Assembly: GCA_009839405.1 (NCBI GenBank)
Contig: VXPR01000164.1
Span: forward strand, 1-11,837
Origin: Gammaproteobacteria bacterium
GTDB taxonomy: Bacteria > Pseudomonadota > Gammaproteobacteria > Pseudomonadales > Azotimanducaceae
Direction of reading: 5' to 3'
Length of the DNA stretch: 11,837 bases
Position 1 is the first letter of the stretch; every line of letters starts with the position of its first letter. Position numbers and translations under genes: made by a program. The notes under the pieces are model-generated. The model was not told where the DNA came from. It ran no database searches and was given only the letters and a program-made list of their open reading frames with translations. Positions 5,374-11,837 of the stretch are shown in pieces.

Positions 5374-7328
5374 TGCAGGAGATGTCGCTCCAGGAACATC
5401 GCGGTCAGCGCCGCAAGGTAATCTGCGTTGGGCTTTTTGGCGAAGCCGTGGCCCTCGTCCCTCGCCAGCACATACCACACCGGAATCTCGCTCTGTGCGA
5501 GCGCGCCGGCGATCTGTTCAGACTCGCTCGCCGGCACCCGCGGATCATTCAGGCCCTGGGCGATCAACAAGGGCGCGGCGATTTCGTGCGCCCTGTGCAA
5601 TGGCGCAATGCCCTCTAGGAAGGTGCGCATCTCGGGGTCGCGCTCGTCGCCGTATTCGGCACGCCGCAAGTCGCGGCGATATGCCTGCGTGTTCTCCAGG
5701 AAGGAAACGAAGTTGCTGATGCCCACTCGCTCGACGCCGGCGCGGATGCGCTCCGCGAAGTGCACCATCGAGGCGAGCACCATGTAGCCGCCGTAGGAGC
5801 CGCCGGTCACCGCGACGCGATCTTGGTCAAGCTCCGGCTGCTCTTCGATCCAATCGAGAAGCGCGCCGATGTCGCGCACCGAATCCTCTCTCAGACGACC
5901 ATTGTCGAGCTTGAGCCACGACTTGCCGTAGCCGGCAGAGCCCCGCACGTTCGGAAACACCACGGCGAGGCCAAGTTCCTGCATGTAGAACTGCGAACTG
6001 GGGGAGAAGCCGGGTCGAGCCTGCCCCTCTGGGCCGCCGTGGATGTTCACCAGCACAGGATGCGGCCCGGGGCCGGCTGGCCGATACACGAAAGCGGGAA
6101 TCTCAAGGCCGTCGAACGAGGCGAACTTCACCAGTTCCGGCGCGGCGAGGCCCTCGGCCGGCAAGCCGCCGAGTTCGCTCGCGGTCCAGCGCGTCAGGGC
6201 GCCGCTGCCGAGATCGATGCTGTACACGTCCGAGGGTGCCACGGGCCGCGACAGCGTGAAGGCAAGCTTCCGGCCATCGGGCGAGAACCTGAGCCGGCCA
6301 ACGATGCCGTCCGGAATCGCGGGCAGAGCCAAGGGTTGGCCATCCGCGGTCGATGCCACCTGCAATCTGCTGTAGCCGCCCTCGTTGAAGGTCCAGGCGA
6401 TGCGCGCCCGATCGCGGGAAACCGCGGCGCCGCCGACGTTCCACTCGACATCCTCTGTCAGCGTGGTGGATTCGCCGGTGGCGAGGTCCAGACGACGCAG
6501 TTGCATGAACTCCGATCCGGCATCGCTGGTGTAGTACACGCCGTTGTCCGTGCCATAGACCGCGCCGCCGATGGCAACGCCCTCCGTGGCGTCGGGGTGC
6601 GGCAACAGTTGGCGGCGTGCACCGGTACCCAAGTCGATCTCGTAGAGTTCCGCCTCGTTGATTGACACGTACTTGGAGACGAGCACGCGATCTTCGCCCG
6701 CGGACCAGTCTTCCAGCGACCAGCCGACGCCAGCGCCCTCCTGAATCACCTTCGTCGCGCCGAAGCCCGCCTCAGGATCGAAGGCACGAGCGTGGAGATC
6801 CCAGTCCCGCCCGTTGCGTTCGGTGGTCGTGTAGCCGAGCCAACGCCCGCTCTGCGACCAAGAAACGCCCGTGTAGCGCGACCTGCCATCAGACAGCAGC
6901 TCTGCCGCCCCGCCGCCGGAAGGACGCCAGAACATCTGGTAGAACTCCGAGCCGCCGATGTCCTTCAGGAACACGAACCCCGGCTCGCTAGCGTGCGGGT
7001 TCACCGCCGCGCTGCGCACCGGTTCGGCAAAGAACGTCACCTGCCGGCGCATCCCGAGCGGCGTCTCGACCCGATGCAACTGCGTGCTGTCGCCAAACCT
7101 CGTGGCCACGAGCACACCGTCGCCGACCCAATCCACTAGCGTCGCTGAGCGCGCATTACGATAGCGAGCCAACGTCTCCACGACGCTAGCCGAGGCCTCG
7201 GGCGCACCCCGCACTTCCATGTTTGAGGGCGCTTGCACTGTCTCGGCCATAGCCCCTGCCGCCACTACCAGAATGGCGGCGCGAAGCGTGTGCTGCAAAG
7301 GTGCGACTCGGTAGTTCCAGCCGCTCAC
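5367..7328 (-). CDS. Secreted S9-family (prolyl oligopeptidase-like) serine peptidase
   Basis: A 653-residue peptidase predicted to cleave short peptides, probably outside the cytoplasm. The N-terminus looks like a signal peptide: Arg at 7 and 16, a hydrophobic core at about 17-26 and AMA (26-28) as a likely cleavage site. Residues of about 45-385 show the repeating WSxSGRWLGY and FSPDGRKLAF pattern of a beta-propeller. The C-terminal alpha/beta-hydrolase has HGGPEGQ (430-436), the nucleophile motif GGSYGGYM with Ser511, Asp595 in NDPRVP and His627 in DEGHGF, so the triad is complete. The GTG start overlaps the dioxygenase stop as GTGA, giving translational coupling; a later ATG (Met27) would destroy the signal. 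Exact S9 subfamily and substrate are not determined. The 3' end touches an intergenic repeat. Confidence 0.92.
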   Translation of the reverse strand: MSGWNYRVAPLQHTLRAAILVVAAGAMAETVQAPSNMEVRGAPEASASVVETLARYRNARSATLVDWVGDGVLVATRFGDSTQLHRVETPLGMRRQVTFFAEPVRSAAVNPHASEPGFVFLKDIGGSEFYQMFWRPSGGGAAELLSDGRSRYTGVSWSQSGRWLGYTTTERNGRDWDLHARAFDPEAGFGATKVIQEGAGVGWSLEDWSAGEDRVLVSKYVSINEAELYEIDLGTGARRQLLPHPDATEGVAIGGAVYGTDNGVYYTSDAGSEFMQLRRLDLATGESTTLTEDVEWNVGGAAVSRDRARIAWTFNEGGYSRLQVASTADGQPLALPAIPDGIVGRLRFSPDGRKLAFTLSRPVAPSDVYSIDLGSGALTRWTASELGGLPAEGLAAPELVKFASFDGLEIPAFVYRPAGPGPHPVLVNIHGGPEGQARPGFSPSSQFYMQELGLAVVFPNVRGSAGYGKSWLKLDNGRLREDSVRDIGALLDWIEEQPELDQDRVAVTGGSYGGYMVLASMVHFAERIRAGVERVGISNFVSFLENTQAYRRDLRRAEYGDERDPEMRTFLEGIAPLHRAHEIAAPLLIAQGLNDPRVPASESEQIAGALAQSEIPVWYVLARDEGHGFAKKPNADYLAALTAMFLERHLLHD

Positions 7329-8353
7329 GTGGCTTCCGCCCGCGCCGGCGGCATTCGGGTTGCCGGGTCATACGCGGTGCGCGCGCCGGCGCCGGAGCTG
7401 TCTGCGGTGGTGCCGCCGTAGAGGCGGTCCGCCGTTTCCTCCCGCAGCAGCGCGAGTTCTTCCTGCAGCGCCTTGCGGCCGGCTTCGGCAGCGGGGTCGC
7501 TTGGGTAGTACGCAAGCTCCGTCGCCGGGTCGCCGGCAACGCGAGTGCCGATGAGCACGCGGGGCTTGGCGTAGTCGTATGGCATGGCGCGATGCAGCAG
7601 CGCGCGGTTGTCCCAGAACAGCGTGTCGCCGGGGCTCCAATGATGGCTGTACACGCGGCTGGGGTCCGACACCACGAACTCCACCAGCGACTTGAGCAGC
7701 GCCCGGCTCTCGGCCCGCGGCAGTCCCGGAATGCCAAACGCGTGACGTCCGACAAACAGGTTCTTTACGCCGGTGTCCGGATGCACCTTCACCAGGCGCC
7801 GCAGGTACGCCTCGCCGTGGTAGATGCTGTTGTCGCCCTGCGGCGGGAAGTCGCCGACATCGTTGGCCTGCGAAAACTGCGTGGAGTGGAACGCGGACAG
7901 CCCTTCGATGCGGTCCTTGGTCGCCTGGTCGAGCGCCGCATAGCCGGCGCGCATGTCAGCAAGCTCCGTATTGCCGCCCTCCTCCGGTACGGTCACTGCG
8001 GAAAGCATGGCGCACTTGCTGCTGATGGGCTTGTAGGTGGAGTCGGTGTGCCAGGCCTCGTTGCCGACGTTGGTGCGCATGATCTGGGTGCGAAAGCCAA
8101 ACACCTCGCCAAAGCTGCCGTCGTCTTTCTTGCGGCTGTTCGACATGGGATTGGCGCCAAACTCAAGCTCGCCGAACCGCTCGCCGAATGCGACATTCTC
8201 GGCGTCGCTCAGGAACTGCCCGGGGAACAGCAGAAAGCCCCGATCGAGCCACGCTGCCCGAATGGCACCGAACTCATCGTCGCTGACTTCAGCAAGCCGC
8301 ACGCCCGTTACGACCGCGCCAAAACCCTTGTCCGGAATGGGAGTGATGTCCAT
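7325..8353 (-). CDS. TauD/TfdA-family Fe(II)/2-oxoglutarate-dependent dioxygenase
   Basis: A 342-residue cytoplasmic oxygenase that, by family, couples decarboxylation of 2-oxoglutarate to hydroxylation of a small substrate such as a sulfonate, carnitine-like or aryl-ether compound. The metal triad is visible as HTD (His102, Asp104) and the distal His254 in NRALLHRA; the 2-oxoglutarate-binding arginine lies in KPRVLIGTRVAG (Arg265 or Arg271). HPDTGVKNLFVGRHAFGIPG (191-210) is also typical of the family. Start choice: the ATG at 8353 gives the family-like MDITPIPDKGFGAVVTGV, while an ATG ten codons upstream (8383) has no ribosome-binding site and adds unrelated residues. Neither has a strong Shine-Dalgarno. 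About 60 residues follow the core as a charged, alanine-rich tail. It overlaps the peptidase start by four bases. The substrate is unknown. Confidence 0.92.
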   Translation of the reverse strand: MDITPIPDKGFGAVVTGVRLAEVSDDEFGAIRAAWLDRGFLLFPGQFLSDAENVAFGERFGELEFGANPMSNSRKKDDGSFGEVFGFRTQIMRTNVGNEAWHTDSTYKPISSKCAMLSAVTVPEEGGNTELADMRAGYAALDQATKDRIEGLSAFHSTQFSQANDVGDFPPQGDNSIYHGEAYLRRLVKVHPDTGVKNLFVGRHAFGIPGLPRAESRALLKSLVEFVVSDPSRVYSHHWSPGDTLFWDNRALLHRAMPYDYAKPRVLIGTRVAGDPATELAYYPSDPAAEAGRKALQEELALLREETADRLYGGTTADSSGAGARTAYDPATRMPPARAEAT

Positions 8354-8454
8354 TGATCCAACCGTCCTGCGCCAAGCCGGCATCGTAGCATCGCCACGGC
8401 GCCCTCGCGGTCCACGTCACTTGCGCCTTGCAGCACGTGCGATGGCGAAAGGCC

Positions 8455-8513
8455 CTCGCGCCATAAGGGCCCTCCGCGGCGGCACGGTCGTCCGAGGAGA
8501 TTGCGCCCCTACG
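8455..8513 (+). repeat. Degenerate repeat, copy 4 (right end only)
   Basis: The right end GCGCCCCTACG (8503-8513) and upstream blocks GGCCCTCC and ACGGTCGTC match the spacer and right boundary of copy 2, but the B hairpin arm is eroded. A separate short inverted repeat, GGCCCT with AGGGCC around nine bases, lies at about 8451-8471. It sits in the 155-bp gap between the 372-residue protein gene and the dioxygenase gene. Its CTA (8509-8511) is the TAG stop of the former. Membership of the family is likely but not certain. The remainder of the gap (8354-8450) shows nothing recognisable. Confidence 0.5.
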
Positions 8514-9627
8514 CCCCCTTCCGCGTGTCCCCGTAGATGTCGAACTCGTCGTAGCGCAGCCACGAGGCGTCGTACACGCTGTCGCGGTCGAAGGATTGTG
8601 CCTCGGCCCAGGCCGGTTTCACGGCGGCGTCGAAGTCGGACGGCAGTTCGCCGGACGTGCGCTTCGAGAGTTCGTCGTGCAGTGGCATGAAGATGCGCGC
8701 GAGTTCCGTCGGCATTGGGCCCTTTCCCGAAGGGGAAGTCTGGTTCACTGGGTGCTCGCCGGTTTCCTCTTCGCGGCGGAACGCGGCCTTGCTGTAGGCC
8801 GCCTGGGCAGCTTGCTCTTCCTCCGTCATCAGCGCGTTGACGGTGCGGCCCACCGGCACGACGGGCGTGTACTTGCCCTTGGTGAGGGCATCTGCCGGTG
8901 CCATCGTCTCGGGCAGCGGGCCGGCGCCGACCGTGATTTCGCCGTGGTCGCAGCGCACCCAAAAGCCGCCGTGCGCGCCGTCGGGGAAGGCATAGGCCGG
9001 GGTATGGGTGAACTCCTCAGAGAACGTGAAGACGACGTTGCGGATTCCGCGGGCATACTTCGCCGAAGTCGCGCGTGTGGAAAGCACATGGCGCGCTGAG
9101 CTCACCCACTCCGGCGTCATGAAGGTGAAGCGCGGCAAGGTGCGGGGTGCCATGACATCGTGCAGCCGTCGCAGCGCCGCGAGCAGCGCCGGGTTGTCCG
9201 GCATCGCCCCGTCGAACTTCCAGCGCGACAGCTTGCCGAGGCGTGCCTGCGCGGCAGCAACCACGGCTGGATTGCTGCCGTGGAACACGATGCGCCCCAT
9301 GTTGCTCATGATCGAATGGTCGCCTTCGACGCGGAAGTCGCACTCGGAGGAGGGAAGTTCGCCGGCATCAACGGCAACCACCCGGCCGCCCTCGATGCGG
9401 GCATGCCACGCAACCTTGCCGCCAGCGCGCAGCCAGACCGGCGGGTTGTGAGCCACCTCGCACAGCGTGAAGGTCTCCGCACGCAGCGCGTCGGCGTGGC
9501 GTTCGACGGCATCGGCCAGGGCATCACCGGCTTCGGCCACCCAGTCGCGAGATGCGAAGCTGACCTCGCCAATGCCGTCCGCCATCGCCGCGAGCAACGT
9601 GGTTGCGTGTCCAAGTGGTGCCGACAT
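8509..9627 (-). CDS. Protein of unknown function, possible SCP2-like N-terminal half
   Basis: A 372-residue soluble protein that I do not recognise with certainty. No signal peptide or membrane helix is seen. Residues of about 70-160 (ARIEGGRVV, CDFRVEGDHSIMSNMGRIVF, then ARLGKLSRWKFDG) resemble the layout of SCP2 sterol or lipid carrier folds, where a strand, xDxxxxGD and a late GKLKxxGD recur; this is a weak inference. The C-terminal half is rich in acidic and aromatic residues, ending FDIYGDTRKGA, with no catalytic motif I can name. The ATG at 9627 has AAAGGGAG five bases upstream; the frame stays open to 9990 but there overlaps folA in antisense register and has no family logic. The stop TAG lies in a repeat end. 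Same-strand neighbours are folA upstream and the dioxygenase downstream. Confidence 0.8.
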   Translation of the reverse strand: MSAPLGHATTLLAAMADGIGEVSFASRDWVAEAGDALADAVERHADALRAETFTLCEVAHNPPVWLRAGGKVAWHARIEGGRVVAVDAGELPSSECDFRVEGDHSIMSNMGRIVFHGSNPAVVAAAQARLGKLSRWKFDGAMPDNPALLAALRRLHDVMAPRTLPRFTFMTPEWVSSARHVLSTRATSAKYARGIRNVVFTFSEEFTHTPAYAFPDGAHGGFWVRCDHGEITVGAGPLPETMAPADALTKGKYTPVVPVGRTVNALMTEEEQAAQAAYSKAAFRREEETGEHPVNQTSPSGKGPMPTELARIFMPLHDELSKRTSGELPSDFDAAVKPAWAEAQSFDRDSVYDASWLRYDEFDIYGDTRKGA

Positions 9628-9632
9628 GGAGT

Positions 9633-9640
9633 CTCCCTTT
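9633..9640 (-). promoter_or_regulatory. Ribosome-binding site of the 372-residue protein gene
   Basis: AAAGGGAG on the minus strand, five bases from the ATG at 9627. It fixes that start against the longer open frame that overlaps folA. Confidence 0.7.
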
Positions 9641-9672
9641 GGCTGATTACTGAAGGACGGCTGAAGGGTGCG

Positions 9673-9678
9673 ATTGTA
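9673..9678 (-). promoter_or_regulatory. Candidate -10 element for the 372-residue protein gene
   Basis: TACAAT in the 80-bp gap downstream of folA matches five of six -10 positions. The bases 17 upstream are GC-rich and do not form a -35 box, so confidence is low. If real, this gene is transcribed apart from folA. No terminator hairpin with a T-run is visible in the gap. Confidence 0.3.
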
Positions 9679-9707
9679 CGGGCGCGATGGCGAGACGCGG
9701 CGCTCTG

Positions 9708-10196
9708 TCAGACGCGTTCCATAACGTGGATCGAAAACGGCCAGGCGTGCCGCTCGTCGGCCGGATGCTCGGTGCGCTTCACCTCGCGCCATTGGGCAAG
9801 CTCGAAGTCCGGAAACCAGGTGTCGCCTTCGAGTTCCGCATCGATCAAGGTCATGTAGAGGCGATCGGTTCGGGGCAGGGCGAGGGCGTAGATCTCCGCA
9901 CCGCCAATGATGAACGCCTCTTCCGGCGCGTCGCTGGCGGCGAGGGCCAGCGCGGAGTCGAGGTCGCGGACGACCTCCACACCCTCGCACCGAACCCCTC
10001 GGCGCGACAGCACGATATTGCGGCGCTTGGGCAGGGGGCGGCCGATCTCGTCGAAGGTCTTGCGCCCCATGATTACGGGCTTGCCGAGGGTGGTGCGGCG
10101 GAAAAAGCGCTGGTCATCCGGCAGCCGCCACGGCAGGTCGCCATCCTTGCCGATCACCCGGTTGCGAGTCATTGCCCAAATTGCCGATACGATCAT
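9708..10196 (-). CDS. folA: Dihydrofolate reductase FolA
   Basis: NADPH-dependent enzyme that reduces dihydrofolate to tetrahydrofolate, regenerating the cofactor oxidised by thymidylate synthase; cytoplasmic. Its 162 residues are the usual length. Visible motifs are the N-terminal strand MIVSAIWAM, GDLPWRLPDD (19-28) with the acidic active-site residue at position 28 (Asp27 of E. coli), the NADPH-binding KPVIMGRKTFDEIGRPLP (39-56), IIGGAEIY, and the TLIDAELEGDTWFPDFE stretch that matches the E. coli C-terminal half closely. The ATG has AAGGAG five bases upstream. It begins 30 bases after the AAA ATPase stop, so it is probably co-transcribed with it. Trimethoprim-relevant changes cannot be judged by eye. 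Confidence 0.98.
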   Translation of the reverse strand: MIVSAIWAMTRNRVIGKDGDLPWRLPDDQRFFRRTTLGKPVIMGRKTFDEIGRPLPKRRNIVLSRRGVRCEGVEVVRDLDSALALAASDAPEEAFIIGGAEIYALALPRTDRLYMTLIDAELEGDTWFPDFELAQWREVKRTEHPADERHAWPFSIHVMERV

Positions 10197-10201
10197 CGTC
10201 G

Positions 10202-10207
10202 CTCCTT
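10202..10207 (-). promoter_or_regulatory. Ribosome-binding site of folA
   Basis: AAGGAG on the minus strand, five bases ahead of the folA ATG at 10196. This strong site lies in the 30-bp gap after the ATPase stop. Confidence 0.75.
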
Positions 10208-10226
10208 GGCCGTGCCCTCGTCCGCC

Positions 10227-11393
10227 TTACGCGATGATGTCGCCGGCCCACAGTGCCTTCAGGAACTCGCCGAAGGGCAGGATGTGGATGTCGTCCCAGA
10301 GCGCCGGTCGTTCGCCGAGATAGACGCCATAGCAGGTCATTCGATCGGCGCCCACGAGTCCGCACAGCTTGTGCAGGCCGCGGTTGAACTTCTTGTCCCA
10401 TCGGCGCGAGACCTTTACCTCGATGCCGACAAAGCCGCGCGCCGTCTCGCACACGAAGTCCACTTCGGCGCCGCTGTAGTCGCGCCAGAAGTGGGGCTTG
10501 TAGCCGAGCCCGGAATGGGCGAGGAAGGCCCGCAACTCCGTGAGCAGGAAGGTCTCGGCTTGAAAGCCGAGCTCTTCCGGGAGCGGCGGGTACGGCAGAC
10601 GACCCGACAGCGCTCGCGCCACACCACAGTCGAAGAAATGGAATCTGCTCTGCTGCACTTGGCGCGTCGACGCCTTGGGCTTCCACGCTGGCAGCCACGT
10701 GCCAAGCAGCGTGTCCACGAGCACGCCAAAGTGGTTCTCCACTGTGTGACGATTGACGCCGACGTCGCGACCGATGTTGGTTGCGTTTATGGGCAGGGCA
10801 TTGTGGCGCGCCGCCACTTCCAGGAAGCGGGCAAACGCGCCGATGTTGCGCGTGAGAGCCTCGGCCTGCACTTCCTGCACGAGGTAGGTTGCGGCATAAC
10901 TGCGCAGATAGTCCTCGGCAGCTACGGTGTCGCCCGAACGTGCCGGGGCGACGGCCATCGGCAAGGTGCCGTAGCGCAGCGAGCGTTCCAGGTCGAAATC
11001 ATCGCCAAGTTCCTGGGAGACGAGGGGGAACATCTCCCGTACCTTGGCTCGGCCGGCAAGCAGATTGACGCTGCCACGCCGAAGCTTGCGGGCGCTCGAT
11101 CCGGAAAGAACAAAATGCAGCGACCGGTTCTCGATGAGCCGGTGCACCTCGTCGAGCAACGCGGGAACCTTTTGCACCTCGTCGATCACCACCCACGACT
11201 CGGCCGGCAACATGGCCGTCTCGCGCCCGAGTGCTCCCGGGTCAGCGGCGAGCCGCAGCGCTTCGCTGGTGTCGAGAAGGTCGTAGAACGTGGCGTCCGG
11301 GAACCGCTCCCGCAGCCAAGTGGACTTGCCGGTGCCACGCGGGCCGAAAAGAAAGATCGAGCTTTGGGGTCGATCAAGAAATCTGCGATACAT
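10227..11393 (-). CDS. AAA ATPase with DUF4143 (nuclease-like) C-terminus
   Basis: A 388-residue stand-alone ATPase of the AAA_14/DUF4143 type; biological role unknown for the family. The order of parts is Walker A GPRGTGKS (17-24), Walker B VVIDE (68-72), a sensor region FVLSGSSARKLRRG (94-107), a winged-helix-like segment INATNIGRDVGVNRHTVENHFGVL (202-225) and a C-terminal DUF4143 region. There, EVDFV (310-314) and IEVK (324-327) spell the D and ExK pattern of a PD-(D/E)XK nuclease-like fold (Asp312, Glu325, Lys327). The ATG at 11393 gives the usual MYRRFLDRP start; no Shine-Dalgarno is seen and the preceding 59 bases are AT-rich. It lies between thyA and folA, normally neighbours, which suggests insertion. 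Members are scattered among bacteria and archaea. Nuclease activity is not shown for it. Confidence 0.9.
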   Translation of the reverse strand: MYRRFLDRPQSSIFLFGPRGTGKSTWLRERFPDATFYDLLDTSEALRLAADPGALGRETAMLPAESWVVIDEVQKVPALLDEVHRLIENRSLHFVLSGSSARKLRRGSVNLLAGRAKVREMFPLVSQELGDDFDLERSLRYGTLPMAVAPARSGDTVAAEDYLRSYAATYLVQEVQAEALTRNIGAFARFLEVAARHNALPINATNIGRDVGVNRHTVENHFGVLVDTLLGTWLPAWKPKASTRQVQQSRFHFFDCGVARALSGRLPYPPLPEELGFQAETFLLTELRAFLAHSGLGYKPHFWRDYSGAEVDFVCETARGFVGIEVKVSRRWDKKFNRGLHKLCGLVGADRMTCYGVYLGERPALWDDIHILPFGEFLKALWAGDIIA

Positions 11394-11400
11394 GATGCCG

Positions 11401-11433
11401 ATTTTACCGAAATTTCGCGATATGAGATCGCGA
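11401..11433 (-). promoter_or_regulatory. Candidate promoter and palindromic operator of the AAA ATPase gene
   Basis: The AT-rich gap of 59 bp holds a -10-like TAAAAT (11401-11406) whose predicted start point falls at or next to the ATG, consistent with a leaderless message. Across the -35 position lies a perfect dyad, TCGCGAT (11415-11421) and ATCGCGA (11427-11433) around five bases. A second palindrome, CGAAATTTCG, is at 11408-11417. On the plus strand the dyad is followed by five T (11434-11438), so it could instead act as a weak terminator for antisense transcription. No protein is known to bind here. Confidence 0.4.
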
Positions 11434-11452
11434 TTTTTCAGTTCATGCGCCT

Positions 11453-11837
<385 letters not shown>

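Noticed and set aside
9628..9990. Longer version of the 372-residue protein reaching back over folA.
   Set aside because: It would overlap folA in another frame on the same strand, while a strong ribosome-binding site sits directly ahead of the ATG at 9627.

Overview
The window is GC-rich and every gene that can be supported lies on the minus strand. Gene content and protein similarity (thyA-folA, metK-metF, rsmE, and a symporter with its small subunit) suggest an uncultured, high-GC gammaproteobacterium, possibly marine or host-associated. That placement is inferred from protein character only. No rRNA, tRNA, CRISPR array, transposase or integrase is visible.

Read in the direction of transcription (high to low coordinates), the window opens with the C-terminal part of thymidylate synthase (thyA, cut by the window edge). 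Next comes a stand-alone AAA/DUF4143 ATPase gene, then dihydrofolate reductase (folA). The ATPase gene separates thyA and folA, which are usually adjacent. A 372-residue protein of unknown function follows; its N-terminal half may be SCP2-like. After it come a TauD/TfdA-type Fe(II)/2-oxoglutarate dioxygenase and a secreted S9-family serine peptidase that overlap by four bases (GTGA). The next pair is a two-gene sodium/solute symporter unit: a DUF4212 small subunit and a large subunit of the VC_2705 type, overlapping as TAATG. The window ends with a metK-metF-rsmE cluster for SAM synthesis, the methyl-folate supply and 16S rRNA methylation. thyA, folA and metF all act on the folate pool, and metK uses the methionine that metF helps make.

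The three largest gaps between genes (roughly 2807-3019, 5074-5366 and 8354-8508) share one short non-coding repeat family. An intact copy is about 90-110 bp. It has outward-facing inverted ends reading CGTAGGGGCG and CGCCCCTACG, and each end folds into an 8-bp hairpin. The two hairpins are alike except for a CC/GG to GG/CC swap that preserves pairing. The ends fit a MITE-like element flanked by TA. In two places the repeat end supplies the TAG stop codon of the neighbouring gene, and in a third the repeat touches a TGA stop. This repeat family is the best candidate for something under-described here. The rest is mostly recognisable housekeeping and transport genes. The AAA/DUF4143 insertion with its AT-rich palindromic leader is the other notable accessory feature.
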